Below, piece after piece: positions 28,130 to 36,014 of a stretch of DNA of 64,000 nucleotides. Below the pieces are notes generated by a model. That model did no database searches and had not been told where the DNA came from. It saw only the letters and a program-made list of their open reading frames with translations. This stretch comes from Alcanivoracaceae bacterium. Its GTDB lineage: Bacteria; Pseudomonadota; Gammaproteobacteria; Pseudomonadales; Alcanivoracaceae. The position numbers and the translations under genes were made by a program. Within the stretch, counting starts at the first letter, position 1, and each line of letters opens with the position of its first letter. The DNA lies in assembly GCA_029212745.1 (NCBI GenBank), contig JARGOL010000002.1, positions 330,133-394,132 of the forward strand, read 5' to 3'.

Positions 28130-28535
28130 GGCTTTCTCCTTCGGCTGAATACATAGGCAGCTGTGTGCTGCCAGGTCCTGCAGGTAATGACGAAAATTGC
28201 GTGCCAGTAACGGCCCGTCGACCGAATGTGGCGATGGACGGCCGCGAGGCGCGTATGAACGGTAAAAAATGAGGTATGCCAGTGACTTGGCGCGCAGATT
28301 TAACGGTGTCATGATGCGGGTTCGGGCCCTGTCAGTGTGACATGTGTCACGGAATGGCAGTGATTGCCATCACGGTGACATTATCTGTTAGGCCTACAAA
28401 AAAGCTAGTAAAAAAGTGTTTGTTCTGGGGGAATTACTGACTGGCTGGTACCAGAGGCCTGGTGCTTGAATCAGTGACTTAGGGGCAGGTCAGCGCGTCT
28501 GCACATGACAAAAAAGGATGAGTGGCATTCATCTT
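28130..28535. other. 406-base intergenic region upstream of the surface operon
   Basis: This is the longest gene-free stretch in the window. From left to right it holds the 5' leader of the 165-residue gene, two CRP-like palindromes (28336-28374), an AT-rich block (about 28380-28440) with GATAAT on the minus strand (complement of 28380-28385), and the terminator of the 503-residue gene. No coding frame or RNA gene is convincing. Confidence 0.7.
28336..28374. promoter_or_regulatory. Two tandem CRP/Vfr-like palindromes
   Basis: TGTGA-N6-TCACG (28336-28351) and AGTGA-N6-TCACG (28359-28374) each keep the GTGA-N6-TCAC core of CRP-family sites. Their centres are 23 bases apart, roughly two helical turns. 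They lie 207-245 bases upstream of the surface operon's first start codon. An FNR-type protein is a less good fit because the half-sites are GTGAT rather than TTGAT. The transcription start is not obvious. Confidence 0.55.
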
Positions 28536-28538
28536 TTA
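28509..28538 (-). terminator. Probable terminator of the 503-residue gene
   Basis: On the minus strand, GATGA and TCATC pair around a 7-base loop right at the stop codon and are followed by CCTTTTTTG. Outer AAA/TTT pairing lengthens the stem with one bulge. The stem is short, so efficiency may be modest, but it separates the 503-residue gene from the operon behind it. Confidence 0.55.
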
Positions 28539-30047
28539 GCGGAGTACGGTGTCGTACTCCAGCTGGAAGGAGGCGCCGTTGGCGTTCATGGTGCCGGTCA
28601 TTGGCACGCGAAAGTGGGTGACATTGGCGTCATAGCCGGCCGGGGCGCCGCCGCCGCCAGACATGGGGGTGTAAGTGTAGGTGATACCGCCGTCGTCCGA
28701 GTAGGACGGAGTGCCCAGGGTCAGTCCGCTGGGCGTGGCGCCGTCGGTAAAACGGAACGGGGTGGCGGCGCCAAAAGTGTTGATGGCAAACGCCACGAAT
28801 TGGGGCAGCTGGTCTTCAACGGCGACGTTGGTGGCGGCAACTGTGGCGATGTTGCTGATCGACACGGTGAAGCGTACAGCGCTGCCGGGGTCAACGTTGG
28901 CGGACGAAGACACCTTGGTTACAGTCAGCTCGGGCGCCGGCAGCACCTGGACAACGGCGCTGCTGCTGTCATTGCTGGCGTCATTGTCGGCCTCAGCGCT
29001 GGCGCTGATGGTGGCGGTGTTGGTGGTGTTGATGGCCAGTGGCACGTTCAGGGCCAGTGCCGTGATGGTCAGCGTCTCGCTGGTCTGCGCCGGTAGCGAC
29101 GCCAGCTGCCACTGGTCCGGCACCGAGTCCGCATCCGTGTCGACAAAACTGCCCGCAGATACGGTGTGACTGAGGTAGGTGAATTGAGCGGGGAGCTGGT
29201 CATCCACGGTAATACTGCTGAAATCATCGAAGAGAAGGTTTTCCAGCAAGATGGTATAGGTCACTGTATTGCCTGCCTGCACAGTGGCAGCACTGGCACT
29301 CTTGCTGATCGCCATGTCCGGCGGGAAAAGCACTGACGCGCCGCCGGGGCCGCCCATGTTGTCGTCCAGCTGGTTGGGAATATTGGTGCCGTTCGACGAC
29401 GAGATATGAAAACCCACGTTGGCTGGCTGGGACAGGCCCAGTGCTGTCCAGGCAATGGCGATCTCCATTTCGGTGCCGGTGCTGGCGCCGCCCTTGGCCT
29501 TGTACTGCTGCACGCAGCTGTGGTTGAACAACGGACCAGGCATGTCATACCCATCCGCATTGCCGGTGTTCGGGTCTGTGAGCGAGTCGCCGGTGCTGTT
29601 GTTGACCGCATTGTAGCGGCAGATCTCCACCGTGGTGTCGCGGTTACTGCCTTGCCAGGACACGTGCACCACCGGTTCGTTGTCTTCCTGTGTGCTGCTG
29701 TTATTGGTGTCCAGGTAGAACCACCAGTCGGTGGCGTTGCTGAGGCTGGCGTAGCGGCCCACGAACAAATAGATGTTGTTGGTATCCCAGGTGAATGAAA
29801 AGGTCTTCAGGTCACGGCCGGTGCTCTGTACCTGGTAGTCGAGATCGCAGCCGCCGCTGCCCGGGGCGATGGTGCCTTCGCAGTCGGCGCTGAACTGGCC
29901 CGGGTTGGTAAGAATATTGGTCGGCGAGGTCCAGTCACTGATATTCCCGTCGATGGTAATTGTGCGACTGATCAATGCGCCATGGGCGGCACCGAACAGG
30001 GTCAGCAACAGCAGTGCCGTGAGGATCTGGTGTGTCAGGCGCCGCAT
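28536..30047 (-). CDS. Exported protein with N-terminal CBM9-like region and two DUF11 domains (503 aa)
   Basis: A 503-residue exported protein. The signal peptide ends near residue 23 (FGAAHGALIS). The N-terminal region (about 25-235) opens with TITIDGNISDW, a common start of family-9-like carbohydrate-binding domains. It has aromatic strands (TDWWFYLDTNN) and a few Cys that may form disulphides. Two DUF11 domains follow (about 243-375 and 380-503): ISKSASAATVQAGNTVTYT and VTKVSSSANVDPGSAVRFT. The last one is related to the 165-residue protein. It is transcribed separately, between the mdh terminator and its own weak terminator. A ligand-binding surface or fibre-tip role is a guess. Confidence 0.82.
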   Translation of the reverse strand: MRRLTHQILTALLLLTLFGAAHGALISRTITIDGNISDWTSPTNILTNPGQFSADCEGTIAPGSGGCDLDYQVQSTGRDLKTFSFTWDTNNIYLFVGRYASLSNATDWWFYLDTNNSSTQEDNEPVVHVSWQGSNRDTTVEICRYNAVNNSTGDSLTDPNTGNADGYDMPGPLFNHSCVQQYKAKGGASTGTEMEIAIAWTALGLSQPANVGFHISSSNGTNIPNQLDDNMGGPGGASVLFPPDMAISKSASAATVQAGNTVTYTILLENLLFDDFSSITVDDQLPAQFTYLSHTVSAGSFVDTDADSVPDQWQLASLPAQTSETLTITALALNVPLAINTTNTATISASAEADNDASNDSSSAVVQVLPAPELTVTKVSSSANVDPGSAVRFTVSISNIATVAATNVAVEDQLPQFVAFAINTFGAATPFRFTDGATPSGLTLGTPSYSDDGGITYTYTPMSGGGGAPAGYDANVTHFRVPMTGTMNANGASFQLEYDTVLR

Positions 30048-30140
30048 GGCTCACCCTTGGAAGTGTGATCTGGTTGGCAAATATTGTCGCTGCCAGCGCG
30101 GCGATTGCAAAGTGCTTGTTGGTCCAGGTGCGTAAAAGGC

Positions 30141-30175
30141 ATAAAAAAAGCGCCCGGCGGTGCGGGCGCTTTCTT
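30141..30175 (-). terminator. Intrinsic terminator of mdh
   Basis: A perfect 10-bp stem, AAAGCGCCCG / CGGGCGCTTT (30147-30156 and 30163-30172), has a 6-base loop. The run of seven A (30143-30149) gives the U tract on the minus strand. It lies 20 bases past the mdh stop and upstream of the 503-residue gene. Confidence 0.9.
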
Positions 30176-30191
30176 CACTGACCCTGCAGGA

Positions 30192-31172
30192 TCAGGGCAG
30201 CAGGTGAGAGACGGCATCGCGCTCTTCAGCCAGCTCCTGCTCGGTGGCCTTCATGCGGTCGGTGGAGAACTCATTGCAGGCCAGGCCTTGCACGATTTCC
30301 CAGTCGCCGTTCTTGCACACGCACGGGTAGGAATAGATCAAGCCTTCCTGGATGCCGTAGGAGCCATCACTGTAGATGCCCATGGATACCCAGTCGCCCT
30401 CAGCGGTGCCGAGTGCCCAGCTGCGCATATGGTCGATGGCGGCGTTGGCGGCGGATGCGGCCGAGGAAGCGCCACGTGCCTTGATGATGGCGGCGCCACG
30501 CTGCTGTACTTCCGGGATGTAGGTGCCTTCGTACCAGTCCTGCTCGACTTCATCGATGGCGCTCTTGCCGTCAATGACGCAGTGGTGCAGGTCCGGGTAC
30601 TGGGTGGAGGAATGATTACCCCAGATGGTCATCTTCTGGATGTCGTTGACCGTCTTGCCCAGTTTGTTGGCCAGCTGCGCCATGGCACGGTTGTGATCCA
30701 GGCGGGTCATGGCGGTGAACTGGCGCGGATCGATGTCCGGCGCATTGCGCTGGGCGATCAGGGCGTTGGTGTTGGCCGGGTTGCCCACCACCAGGACCTT
30801 GATGCCCTTGCTGGCGTTATCGTTGATGGCCTTGCCCTGGGCGGAGAAGATCGCCGCGTTGGCTTCCAGCAGGTCCTTGCGCTCCATGCCCGGGCCGCGC
30901 GGACGGGCACCAACCAGCAGGGCATAGTCGGCATCCTTGAAGGCCACATTGGCGTCGTCAGTCTGTACAATGCCGGCGACCAGGGGGAAGGCACAGTCTT
31001 CCAGCTCCATGACCACGCCTTTCAGCGCTTCCAGTGCCGGGGTGATTTCCAGCAGCTGGAGGATTACAGGCTGGTCCTTGCCGAGCATGTCACCGGAGGC
31101 AATCCGGAACAGCAGGGAATAGCTGATTTGACCGGCGGCACCGGTGACCGCTACGCGTACGGGAGCTTTCAT
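30192..31172 (-). CDS. mdh: Malate dehydrogenase (NAD)
   Basis: A 326-residue TCA-cycle enzyme of the malate dehydrogenase type related to the cytosolic form. Dinucleotide loop [14 protein letters not shown] is at the N-terminus; [13 protein letters not shown] carries a substrate Arg; MTRLDHNRA and [11 protein letters not shown] carry the catalytic Asp and His. I use the ATG at 31172; the preceding TTG codon would add one residue, but GGAGAAG is better spaced for the ATG. It stands alone with its own promoter and terminator. Confidence 0.95.
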   Translation of the reverse strand: MKAPVRVAVTGAAGQISYSLLFRIASGDMLGKDQPVILQLLEITPALEALKGVVMELEDCAFPLVAGIVQTDDANVAFKDADYALLVGARPRGPGMERKDLLEANAAIFSAQGKAINDNASKGIKVLVVGNPANTNALIAQRNAPDIDPRQFTAMTRLDHNRAMAQLANKLGKTVNDIQKMTIWGNHSSTQYPDLHHCVIDGKSAIDEVEQDWYEGTYIPEVQQRGAAIIKARGASSAASAANAAIDHMRSWALGTAEGDWVSMGIYSDGSYGIQEGLIYSYPCVCKNGDWEIVQGLACNEFSTDRMKATEQELAEERDAVSHLLP

Positions 31173-31255
31173 CAATCTTCTCCTTGGGTCGCTTTTGGCG
31201 AAAACACTTGGGGTAAGGCCGCGCGGGTGAGCGCAGCCGGGTAAAATCGCGGCGC

Positions 31256-31263
31256 ATTATAAT
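31256..31263. promoter_or_regulatory. Shared symmetric -10 for mdh and a divergent flavoprotein gene
   Basis: ATTATAAT (31256-31263) is its own reverse complement, so TATAAT occurs on both strands in overlapping positions between the two divergent genes. Neither strand has a good -35 at 17 bases. A plus-strand start near 31270 would lie past the ATG at 31262, favouring the later start codon for that gene. Confidence 0.55.
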
Positions 31264-31291
31264 GGCTTGCGGCAGGAATCGCACGGATCAG

Positions 31292-32413
31292 ATGCAGATG
31301 ACGAAAACACGGCAGTTTGACGTGCTGGTGGTGGGTGCCGGGCAGGCGGGTTGTGCGGCGGCCCAGGACCTGGCCATGGCAGGCCTGGAGGTGGGCCTGC
31401 TGGAGCGTGCCCCGGCCCGGGTGACCAAGCCCTGTGCCGGCGGCATCACTATCAAGGCGGCGCAGCGCTATCGCTTTTCCCTCGACCCGGTGATCCGCCA
31501 GACCAGTCACTGCCTGGAGATATCCCTGGGCGGCAGGCGCGCGCGCTGCCTGGAAAGCCCTGCGCCGGTGGCGCTGCTCACCCACCGGCCGGAGCTGGAT
31601 ATGTTCTGTCGCCAGCAGGCCCAGGCCGCAGGTGCTGAATTGATCGGCATCCGCAGTCCGGGCGCCGTGCACCAGGGCCGCGAGGCGGTCACGGTAGTGG
31701 CTGGGGAGCACCGGTTCAGCGCACCCTGGCTGATCGCCGCTGATGGCGCCAACAGCCGTATACGCCGGCTGGTGCACGGCGGCGGCCAGCATGCCGGGGC
31801 CTTTGCCATCGAGGGGCTGGTTGCCGCTGAGCGTATTGACGCCATGCCGCGCATGCGCATGGATTTCGGCTGTGTCAGCGATGGTTATGGCTGGCTGTTT
31901 CCCAAGGCGGACCACGTCAATGTGGGCCTGTACATCGCCCATCACCGGCATCATGTGGCCACGCGGCAGGCGCTGGCCCGCTATGCCCGTCAGGCCCTGG
32001 GTGTGGACGATATCCAGTGCGTACAGGGCTATCCGCTGGGCACTTGGGGTAACGCCCGGGCAATGGTGACAGGACGGGTGCTGTACGCCGGCGACGCGGC
32101 CGGGTTCACCGAGCCGTTGCTGGGTGAGGGTATTTACGGCGCAGTCATCAGCGGCCAGGCGGCCGCCCGGGCGGTAATTGCAGGATCAGCGGACAGTTAC
32201 TGCGAAGCGATGATGGCCTGGCGCCATGAGCTGTCACGCGTGCATGGGTTGACGCGCCTTTTCTACGGGGTGTTGCCGGTGAGCTACGGGGCGCTCAAGC
32301 ATGTCATTGGCGCGCCGTTGGTCCGCGGTGTCAGTCGCGGCCTGACGCTGGGACAGACGGTGCGCTACTGGCGTCGCCGGATGGCAGGCTGGCCCGGCGA
32401 CGGTCAGTTCTGA
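31292..32413 (+). CDS. FAD-dependent oxidoreductase of the geranylgeranyl-reductase family
   Basis: A 373-residue flavoprotein. FAD-binding GxGxxG is VVGAGQAGCAAAQDLA near the N-terminus, KPCAGGITIKAA is the family Cys-Gly motif and GRVLYAGDAAGFTEPLLGEG is the second FAD motif. Relatives reduce isoprenoid chains or act on quinone-like substrates; no substrate is clear here. Starts at 31262, 31292 and 31298 are possible; I take 31292 because the best -10 overlaps the first. The stop lies within the end of the convergent AraC gene (10-base overlap). Confidence 0.8.
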   Translation: MQMTKTRQFDVLVVGAGQAGCAAAQDLAMAGLEVGLLERAPARVTKPCAGGITIKAAQRYRFSLDPVIRQTSHCLEISLGGRRARCLESPAPVALLTHRPELDMFCRQQAQAAGAELIGIRSPGAVHQGREAVTVVAGEHRFSAPWLIAADGANSRIRRLVHGGGQHAGAFAIEGLVAAERIDAMPRMRMDFGCVSDGYGWLFPKADHVNVGLYIAHHRHHVATRQALARYARQALGVDDIQCVQGYPLGTWGNARAMVTGRVLYAGDAAGFTEPLLGEGIYGAVISGQAAARAVIAGSADSYCEAMMAWRHELSRVHGLTRLFYGVLPVSYGALKHVIGAPLVRGVSRGLTLGQTVRYWRRRMAGWPGDGQF

Positions 32414-33447
32414 TCTGCCCCCGGAGGGCCGCCATTCTGGCGAAACAGCAGTGGCGTGGTATCGAACCAGCGCTTGAAGGCGCGGTTGAAAGCGCTCTGC
32501 TCGGAGTAGCCCAGGTCTGCCGCGATCTGGCTTACAGTGCGACGGCTATTGAGCAGCCAGTCACTGGCCAGCTGCCGGCGTTCATCTTCCAGCAGGGTCG
32601 AGAAATCGGTGTTTTCGCTGCGCAGGCGGCGGCGTAACGTCCACGGTTTCATGCCCATGCCATCCGCCACATTCTCGACCTGTGGAATGGTAGTTTCCAG
32701 CTGGGTGCGAATTTCGGCCCGCACCTGGTCGATCAGGTTGTCCCGGGCCAGCACCCGCGTGACTGCCTGCTGCACGCGGTTGCGCATGATGTGGTGCAAT
32801 TCCGGGTCGGCATCCTTGAGGGGCAGATCCAGCAACCGGGCGTCCAGTACCAGCCGGTTGTCATCGGCAGAAAAGACCACCGGGCAACCGAACACGCGCT
32901 GGTGTTCGCTGTCATCAGCGGGGGCTGGATGGCTGAACTGGACACGGGCGGGGTTGTCGTTGGTGCCGGTAATCCAGCGCCCGAAAGTAACCGCCGCAGA
33001 AAAAAAGGCCTCCACCCGGTGACGGGCCATGGCGCTGTCATTCCCGGGTATGTCCAGCACCAGGCTGACCTGGTCGCCGTCCTGGAGCAGACGGCATTCG
33101 GCGAACTCGCTGGTGACACGCTGGAACGGCACCATCAGCTCCACGGCCTGGCGCAGTGTCGCGCTGGACATGCTGGCGTAACCGAGCTCGCCCAGGAAGC
33201 GTGGGCGTACCCGTTCCCCCATGTGCAGCCCGAATTGCTGATCATCGCTGTCGCGCACGGCGTGCTGCAGCAACTGTTCCTCGACGCGCAGGGGAATGCG
33301 TGCCTGCGGTGCCTCCAGTTGTTCATCGGAAATGCCCAGGCGCACCAGGTCGTCACTGAGATCCACGCCCGCTGCCAGGGCGGCATCGAGGAGGAATTCC
33401 AGCCAGAATGAGGCGACGGTTTGAGAGCCGAGATGCGATTGCGTCAC
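32404..33447 (-). CDS. AraC-family transcriptional regulator (OruR-type)
   Basis: A 347-residue regulator. The N-terminal two thirds are an AraC arabinose-binding-like domain of the OruR/PF12625 kind (DLSDDLVRLGISDEQLEAPQ, PFQRVTSEFAECRLL). The C-terminal helix-turn-helix pair includes VSQIAADLGYSEQSAFNRAF. The inducer is unknown. It follows the phasin gene on the same strand and converges on the flavoprotein gene, either of which could be a target. Confidence 0.88.
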   Translation of the reverse strand: MTQSHLGSQTVASFWLEFLLDAALAAGVDLSDDLVRLGISDEQLEAPQARIPLRVEEQLLQHAVRDSDDQQFGLHMGERVRPRFLGELGYASMSSATLRQAVELMVPFQRVTSEFAECRLLQDGDQVSLVLDIPGNDSAMARHRVEAFFSAAVTFGRWITGTNDNPARVQFSHPAPADDSEHQRVFGCPVVFSADDNRLVLDARLLDLPLKDADPELHHIMRNRVQQAVTRVLARDNLIDQVRAEIRTQLETTIPQVENVADGMGMKPWTLRRRLRSENTDFSTLLEDERRQLASDWLLNSRRTVSQIAADLGYSEQSAFNRAFKRWFDTTPLLFRQNGGPPGADQN

Positions 33448-33542
33448 GTGAGCCCGCTTATGGTGAACCGGTTCAGGGAGTGACTAGTCAATGCAACCTG
33501 CACGCTCCTGTCAACGAAAAGCGCGGCGGCAAGGAGGGAGGG

Positions 33543-33566
33543 CCGGGGCAGCCACGGCTGCCCCGG
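33543..33566. repeat. Strong GC hairpin after the phasin gene
   Basis: CCGGGGCAGC and GCTGCCCCGG (33543-33552 and 33557-33566) form a perfect 10-bp stem with a CACG loop, 9 bases past the phasin stop on the minus strand. No U tract follows, so it would protect the 3' end or pause polymerase rather than act as a standard terminator. Confidence 0.6.
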
Positions 33567-33574
33567 TACAATGC

Positions 33575-33943
33575 TCAGGCGGCGGTGGCTTTTTCCAGCT
33601 TGCGCAGTTTGCGTGACAGGCTGTCCAGCTTCTTGTTCAGTGCCTGCATGTCGTCGCTGGTGGGCAGGCCCAGTGCACCCACGGCACGGTTGGCGATGGA
33701 TTCGACGCGCGAGGCGTCCGCTTTCTTCGCCGTGGTGGTCTTTTTCTTCTGGCCTTTGCTGCGCTGCTTCTCGAACGCTTCGCCGGCCTTGACCAGATCC
33801 TCGAACAGGCCGGTAGCACCGCCCTCGATCCGGCTCAGTGCACCGCGTGCTGCCGCCTGCAGTTTGTCGGCAGCGGCTTTCAGGTCCTCACGGGCCTCTT
33901 CGATGCGTGCTTTCAATTCGGTTTGTTCCTGTGACTCGCTCAT
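33575..33943 (-). CDS. Phasin (PhaI/PhaF-like polyhydroxyalkanoate granule protein)
   Basis: A 122-residue mostly helical, charged protein. A coiled-coil N-terminus is followed by GLFEDLVKAGEAFEKQRSKG, a Lys-rich joint (KKKTTTAKKA) and RAVGALGLPTSDDMQALNKK, which match the order of segments in Pseudomonas PhaI/PhaF phasins. It would coat storage granules. The long DNA-binding KPAA tail of PhaF is absent. The ATG at 33943 has AAGGAG upstream. No PHA synthase gene is in the window. Confidence 0.78.
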   Translation of the reverse strand: MSESQEQTELKARIEEAREDLKAAADKLQAAARGALSRIEGGATGLFEDLVKAGEAFEKQRSKGQKKKTTTAKKADASRVESIANRAVGALGLPTSDDMQALNKKLDSLSRKLRKLEKATAA

Positions 33944-34172
33944 GTACAACTCCTTGAACAATGACTTCGTATGGATGCAGTGTCCGGCCGGCTCCGTTCC
34001 GCCTATCCCCATAGCCTGATGAACCGGTGTCGGCCTGCGCGCAGTGTAAAAGGGGCAAGCGCGAACTGCCGCAATCCTGTCTGACAATTGACATCCGGCG
34101 ATGTCTCTTGCAGGTGTCTCGTTGGCGCCCGGTTCTGCTAGAGTCCATGCCCACATGTCCGGAGGGTGCCTC

Positions 34173-35693
34173 ATGAATAACCGCGTAGTGGAAACCACCA
34201 GTGGCAGGGTGCAGGGCATCGACCTCGACGGGGTCAGGGCCTACCGCGGTGTGCCGTTCGCCAGTCCGCCGCAGGGTGACCTGCGTTTCCGTCCGCCGCA
34301 GCCCGTGAAGCCGTGGTCGGGTATCCGCGCGGCAGATCGCTTTGCTGACGCTGCCTGGCAGATGCCCAATCCGCTGATGGCGTCGGAGGCCATCAGCGAC
34401 GACTGCCTGTACCTGAATGTCTGGGTGCCCGAGGGCGACGGACCCTTCCCGGTGATGGTCTGGATCCACGGTGGTTCCTACACCTCAGGCTCGCCGTCCC
34501 AGGTGCTCTATAACGGCGCGGAACTGGCCCGTCGCAACCAGGTGGTGGTGGTGAACCTGAGCTATCGCCTGGGTGCCTGGGGGTACGGCTGGTTCCGCGA
34601 CCTGCTGCCGGATCTTGGCGAAAGCGGCAACCTTGGCCTGCAGGATCAGCTGGCCGGGCTGCGCTGGGTGTCAGACAATATAGCCGGCTTTGCCGGCGAC
34701 CCGGGTCGGGTGACCGTGTTTGGTGAGTCTGCCGGTGGGTTCAGCGTTGCCACGCTGATGGCCTGCCCGCAGGCGCAGGGCTTGTTCCAGTCGGCCATCG
34801 TGCAAAGTGGCGCCGGCGACGTTGTGCTGGACGAACTGCCCGGCAGCGGTTCTGCCCTTGACCGGTTGCTGGCCGCTGACATGAAAGCCCTGGTGCGGGC
34901 CCAGAACCGAGCTGCCCGCCAGGTGGTCGAGCGCGGGCTGCGCACCAATACGCCACAGTTTGGCATGACCTTCATGCCGGTGGTGGACGGTGACCTGCTG
35001 CCACGGCTACCGGTGGACGCAGTGGCGGCGGGTGTCAGCCGCACTGTGCGCCTGATGGCTGGGGTGTGCCGGGATGAGTGGAACCTGTTCCAGTACGCGC
35101 CGCCGTTCAATGGCAATGTGCCGCTGGAGACATTCCGTGCCATGCCGCGCGACGAGATACTGCGGCGCTTGACGCGCAACCTGCCCGGTAACGGCGAGGC
35201 GGCCCTGGCGCATTACGAAAACGAGATCGAGGTGCATCCGCGCCGCGGGCTGATGGATTATTTCAGCGCCATGGAAACCGAGCGTACCTTCACAGTGCCA
35301 ACGGTGCGCCTGCTGGATGCGCAGGTGGGCGCCGGCGGGCAGGCCTGGGGCTTCCGGTTCAGTCATGAGATCGACAGTTTCGGGGTGCCACTGGGTGCCT
35401 GCCACGTGTCCGACGTGCCTTTCGTATTTGGCCTGGCTGACACACCGGCGGGCCGCCTGTTTACCGGCGGTGGCGCGCCGGCGGTCGAGATAGAGGGGCG
35501 AGTGATGGCAGCCTGGGGGGCGTTTGCCCATGGCGAGACGCCAGGCTGGGACGATTGGGCAAGCGACCGGCAAGCCAACAATTTCGGTGGCCGGGAGGCG
35601 CGAGTCGCTTTGCTCAGCGCATCGGGAGAGCGATTCTGGAACGGCATCATTCCCGCACCAGGCGTTGGTGCGGACAAGGAGGCAGCATCATGA
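34173..35693 (+). CDS. Type-B carboxylesterase
   Basis: A 506-residue alpha/beta-hydrolase of the para-nitrobenzyl-esterase/cholinesterase-like family. The oxyanion hole is MVWIHGGSYTSGS. The nucleophile elbow is VFGESAGGFS with Ser186, and a catalytic His is likely in LGACHVSDVPFVFG. There is no signal peptide, so it is cytoplasmic. The ATG at 34173 follows GGAGGG; an upstream frame to 34101 lacks a ribosome site. Substrate unknown. The last four bases overlap the BolA-like gene. Confidence 0.88.
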   Translation: MNNRVVETTSGRVQGIDLDGVRAYRGVPFASPPQGDLRFRPPQPVKPWSGIRAADRFADAAWQMPNPLMASEAISDDCLYLNVWVPEGDGPFPVMVWIHGGSYTSGSPSQVLYNGAELARRNQVVVVNLSYRLGAWGYGWFRDLLPDLGESGNLGLQDQLAGLRWVSDNIAGFAGDPGRVTVFGESAGGFSVATLMACPQAQGLFQSAIVQSGAGDVVLDELPGSGSALDRLLAADMKALVRAQNRAARQVVERGLRTNTPQFGMTFMPVVDGDLLPRLPVDAVAAGVSRTVRLMAGVCRDEWNLFQYAPPFNGNVPLETFRAMPRDEILRRLTRNLPGNGEAALAHYENEIEVHPRRGLMDYFSAMETERTFTVPTVRLLDAQVGAGGQAWGFRFSHEIDSFGVPLGACHVSDVPFVFGLADTPAGRLFTGGGAPAVEIEGRVMAAWGAFAHGETPGWDDWASDRQANNFGGREARVALLSASGERFWNGIIPAPGVGADKEAAS

Positions 35694-36010
35694 GTGTGGC
35701 AGCAGCCATTGAGGAAAAACTGCGGTCTGCTTTCGCGGTGGACTGGCTGGAACTGGACAATGAAAGCGACCAGCACAGTGGTCCGCCCGGGCGGGAATCG
35801 CACTTTCGCCTGGTGCTGGTGTCCGGGGATTTCGCCGGGCAGCGTCCGGTGCGGCGCCACCAGGCGGTCTATGCGGCGCTGGCGCAGGAGCTGGATGGCC
35901 CGGTGCATGCCCTGTCCATGCACCTGTTCACCCCTGAGGAATGGACGCAACGCGGTGAGCATGCAGCTGCCTCGCCGGCCTGCCGGGGCGGCAGCAAATC
36001 CGGCGGCTGA
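35690..36010 (+). CDS. BolA/IbaG-family protein
   Basis: A 106-residue protein. Residues 1-85 have the BolA fold pattern: an initial helix (SVAAAIEEKLRSAF), a strand with SHFRLVLVSGDF, the RHQAVYAAL helix and a final HALSMHLFTPEEW. BolA proteins partner monothiol glutaredoxins in Fe-S handling and may bind DNA. The C-terminal 18 residues are a short Ala/Gly/Ser tail. It starts inside the esterase stop (ATGA) behind AAGGAGG. Confidence 0.82.
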   Translation: MSVAAAIEEKLRSAFAVDWLELDNESDQHSGPPGRESHFRLVLVSGDFAGQRPVRRHQAVYAALAQELDGPVHALSMHLFTPEEWTQRGEHAAASPACRGGSKSGG

Positions 36011-36014
36011 CGGT

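Noticed and set aside
28360-28373. GTGAT-N4-ATCAC as an FNR/ANR site
   Set aside because: Each half-site differs from TTGAT by one base and the pair beside it fits CRP spacing better.
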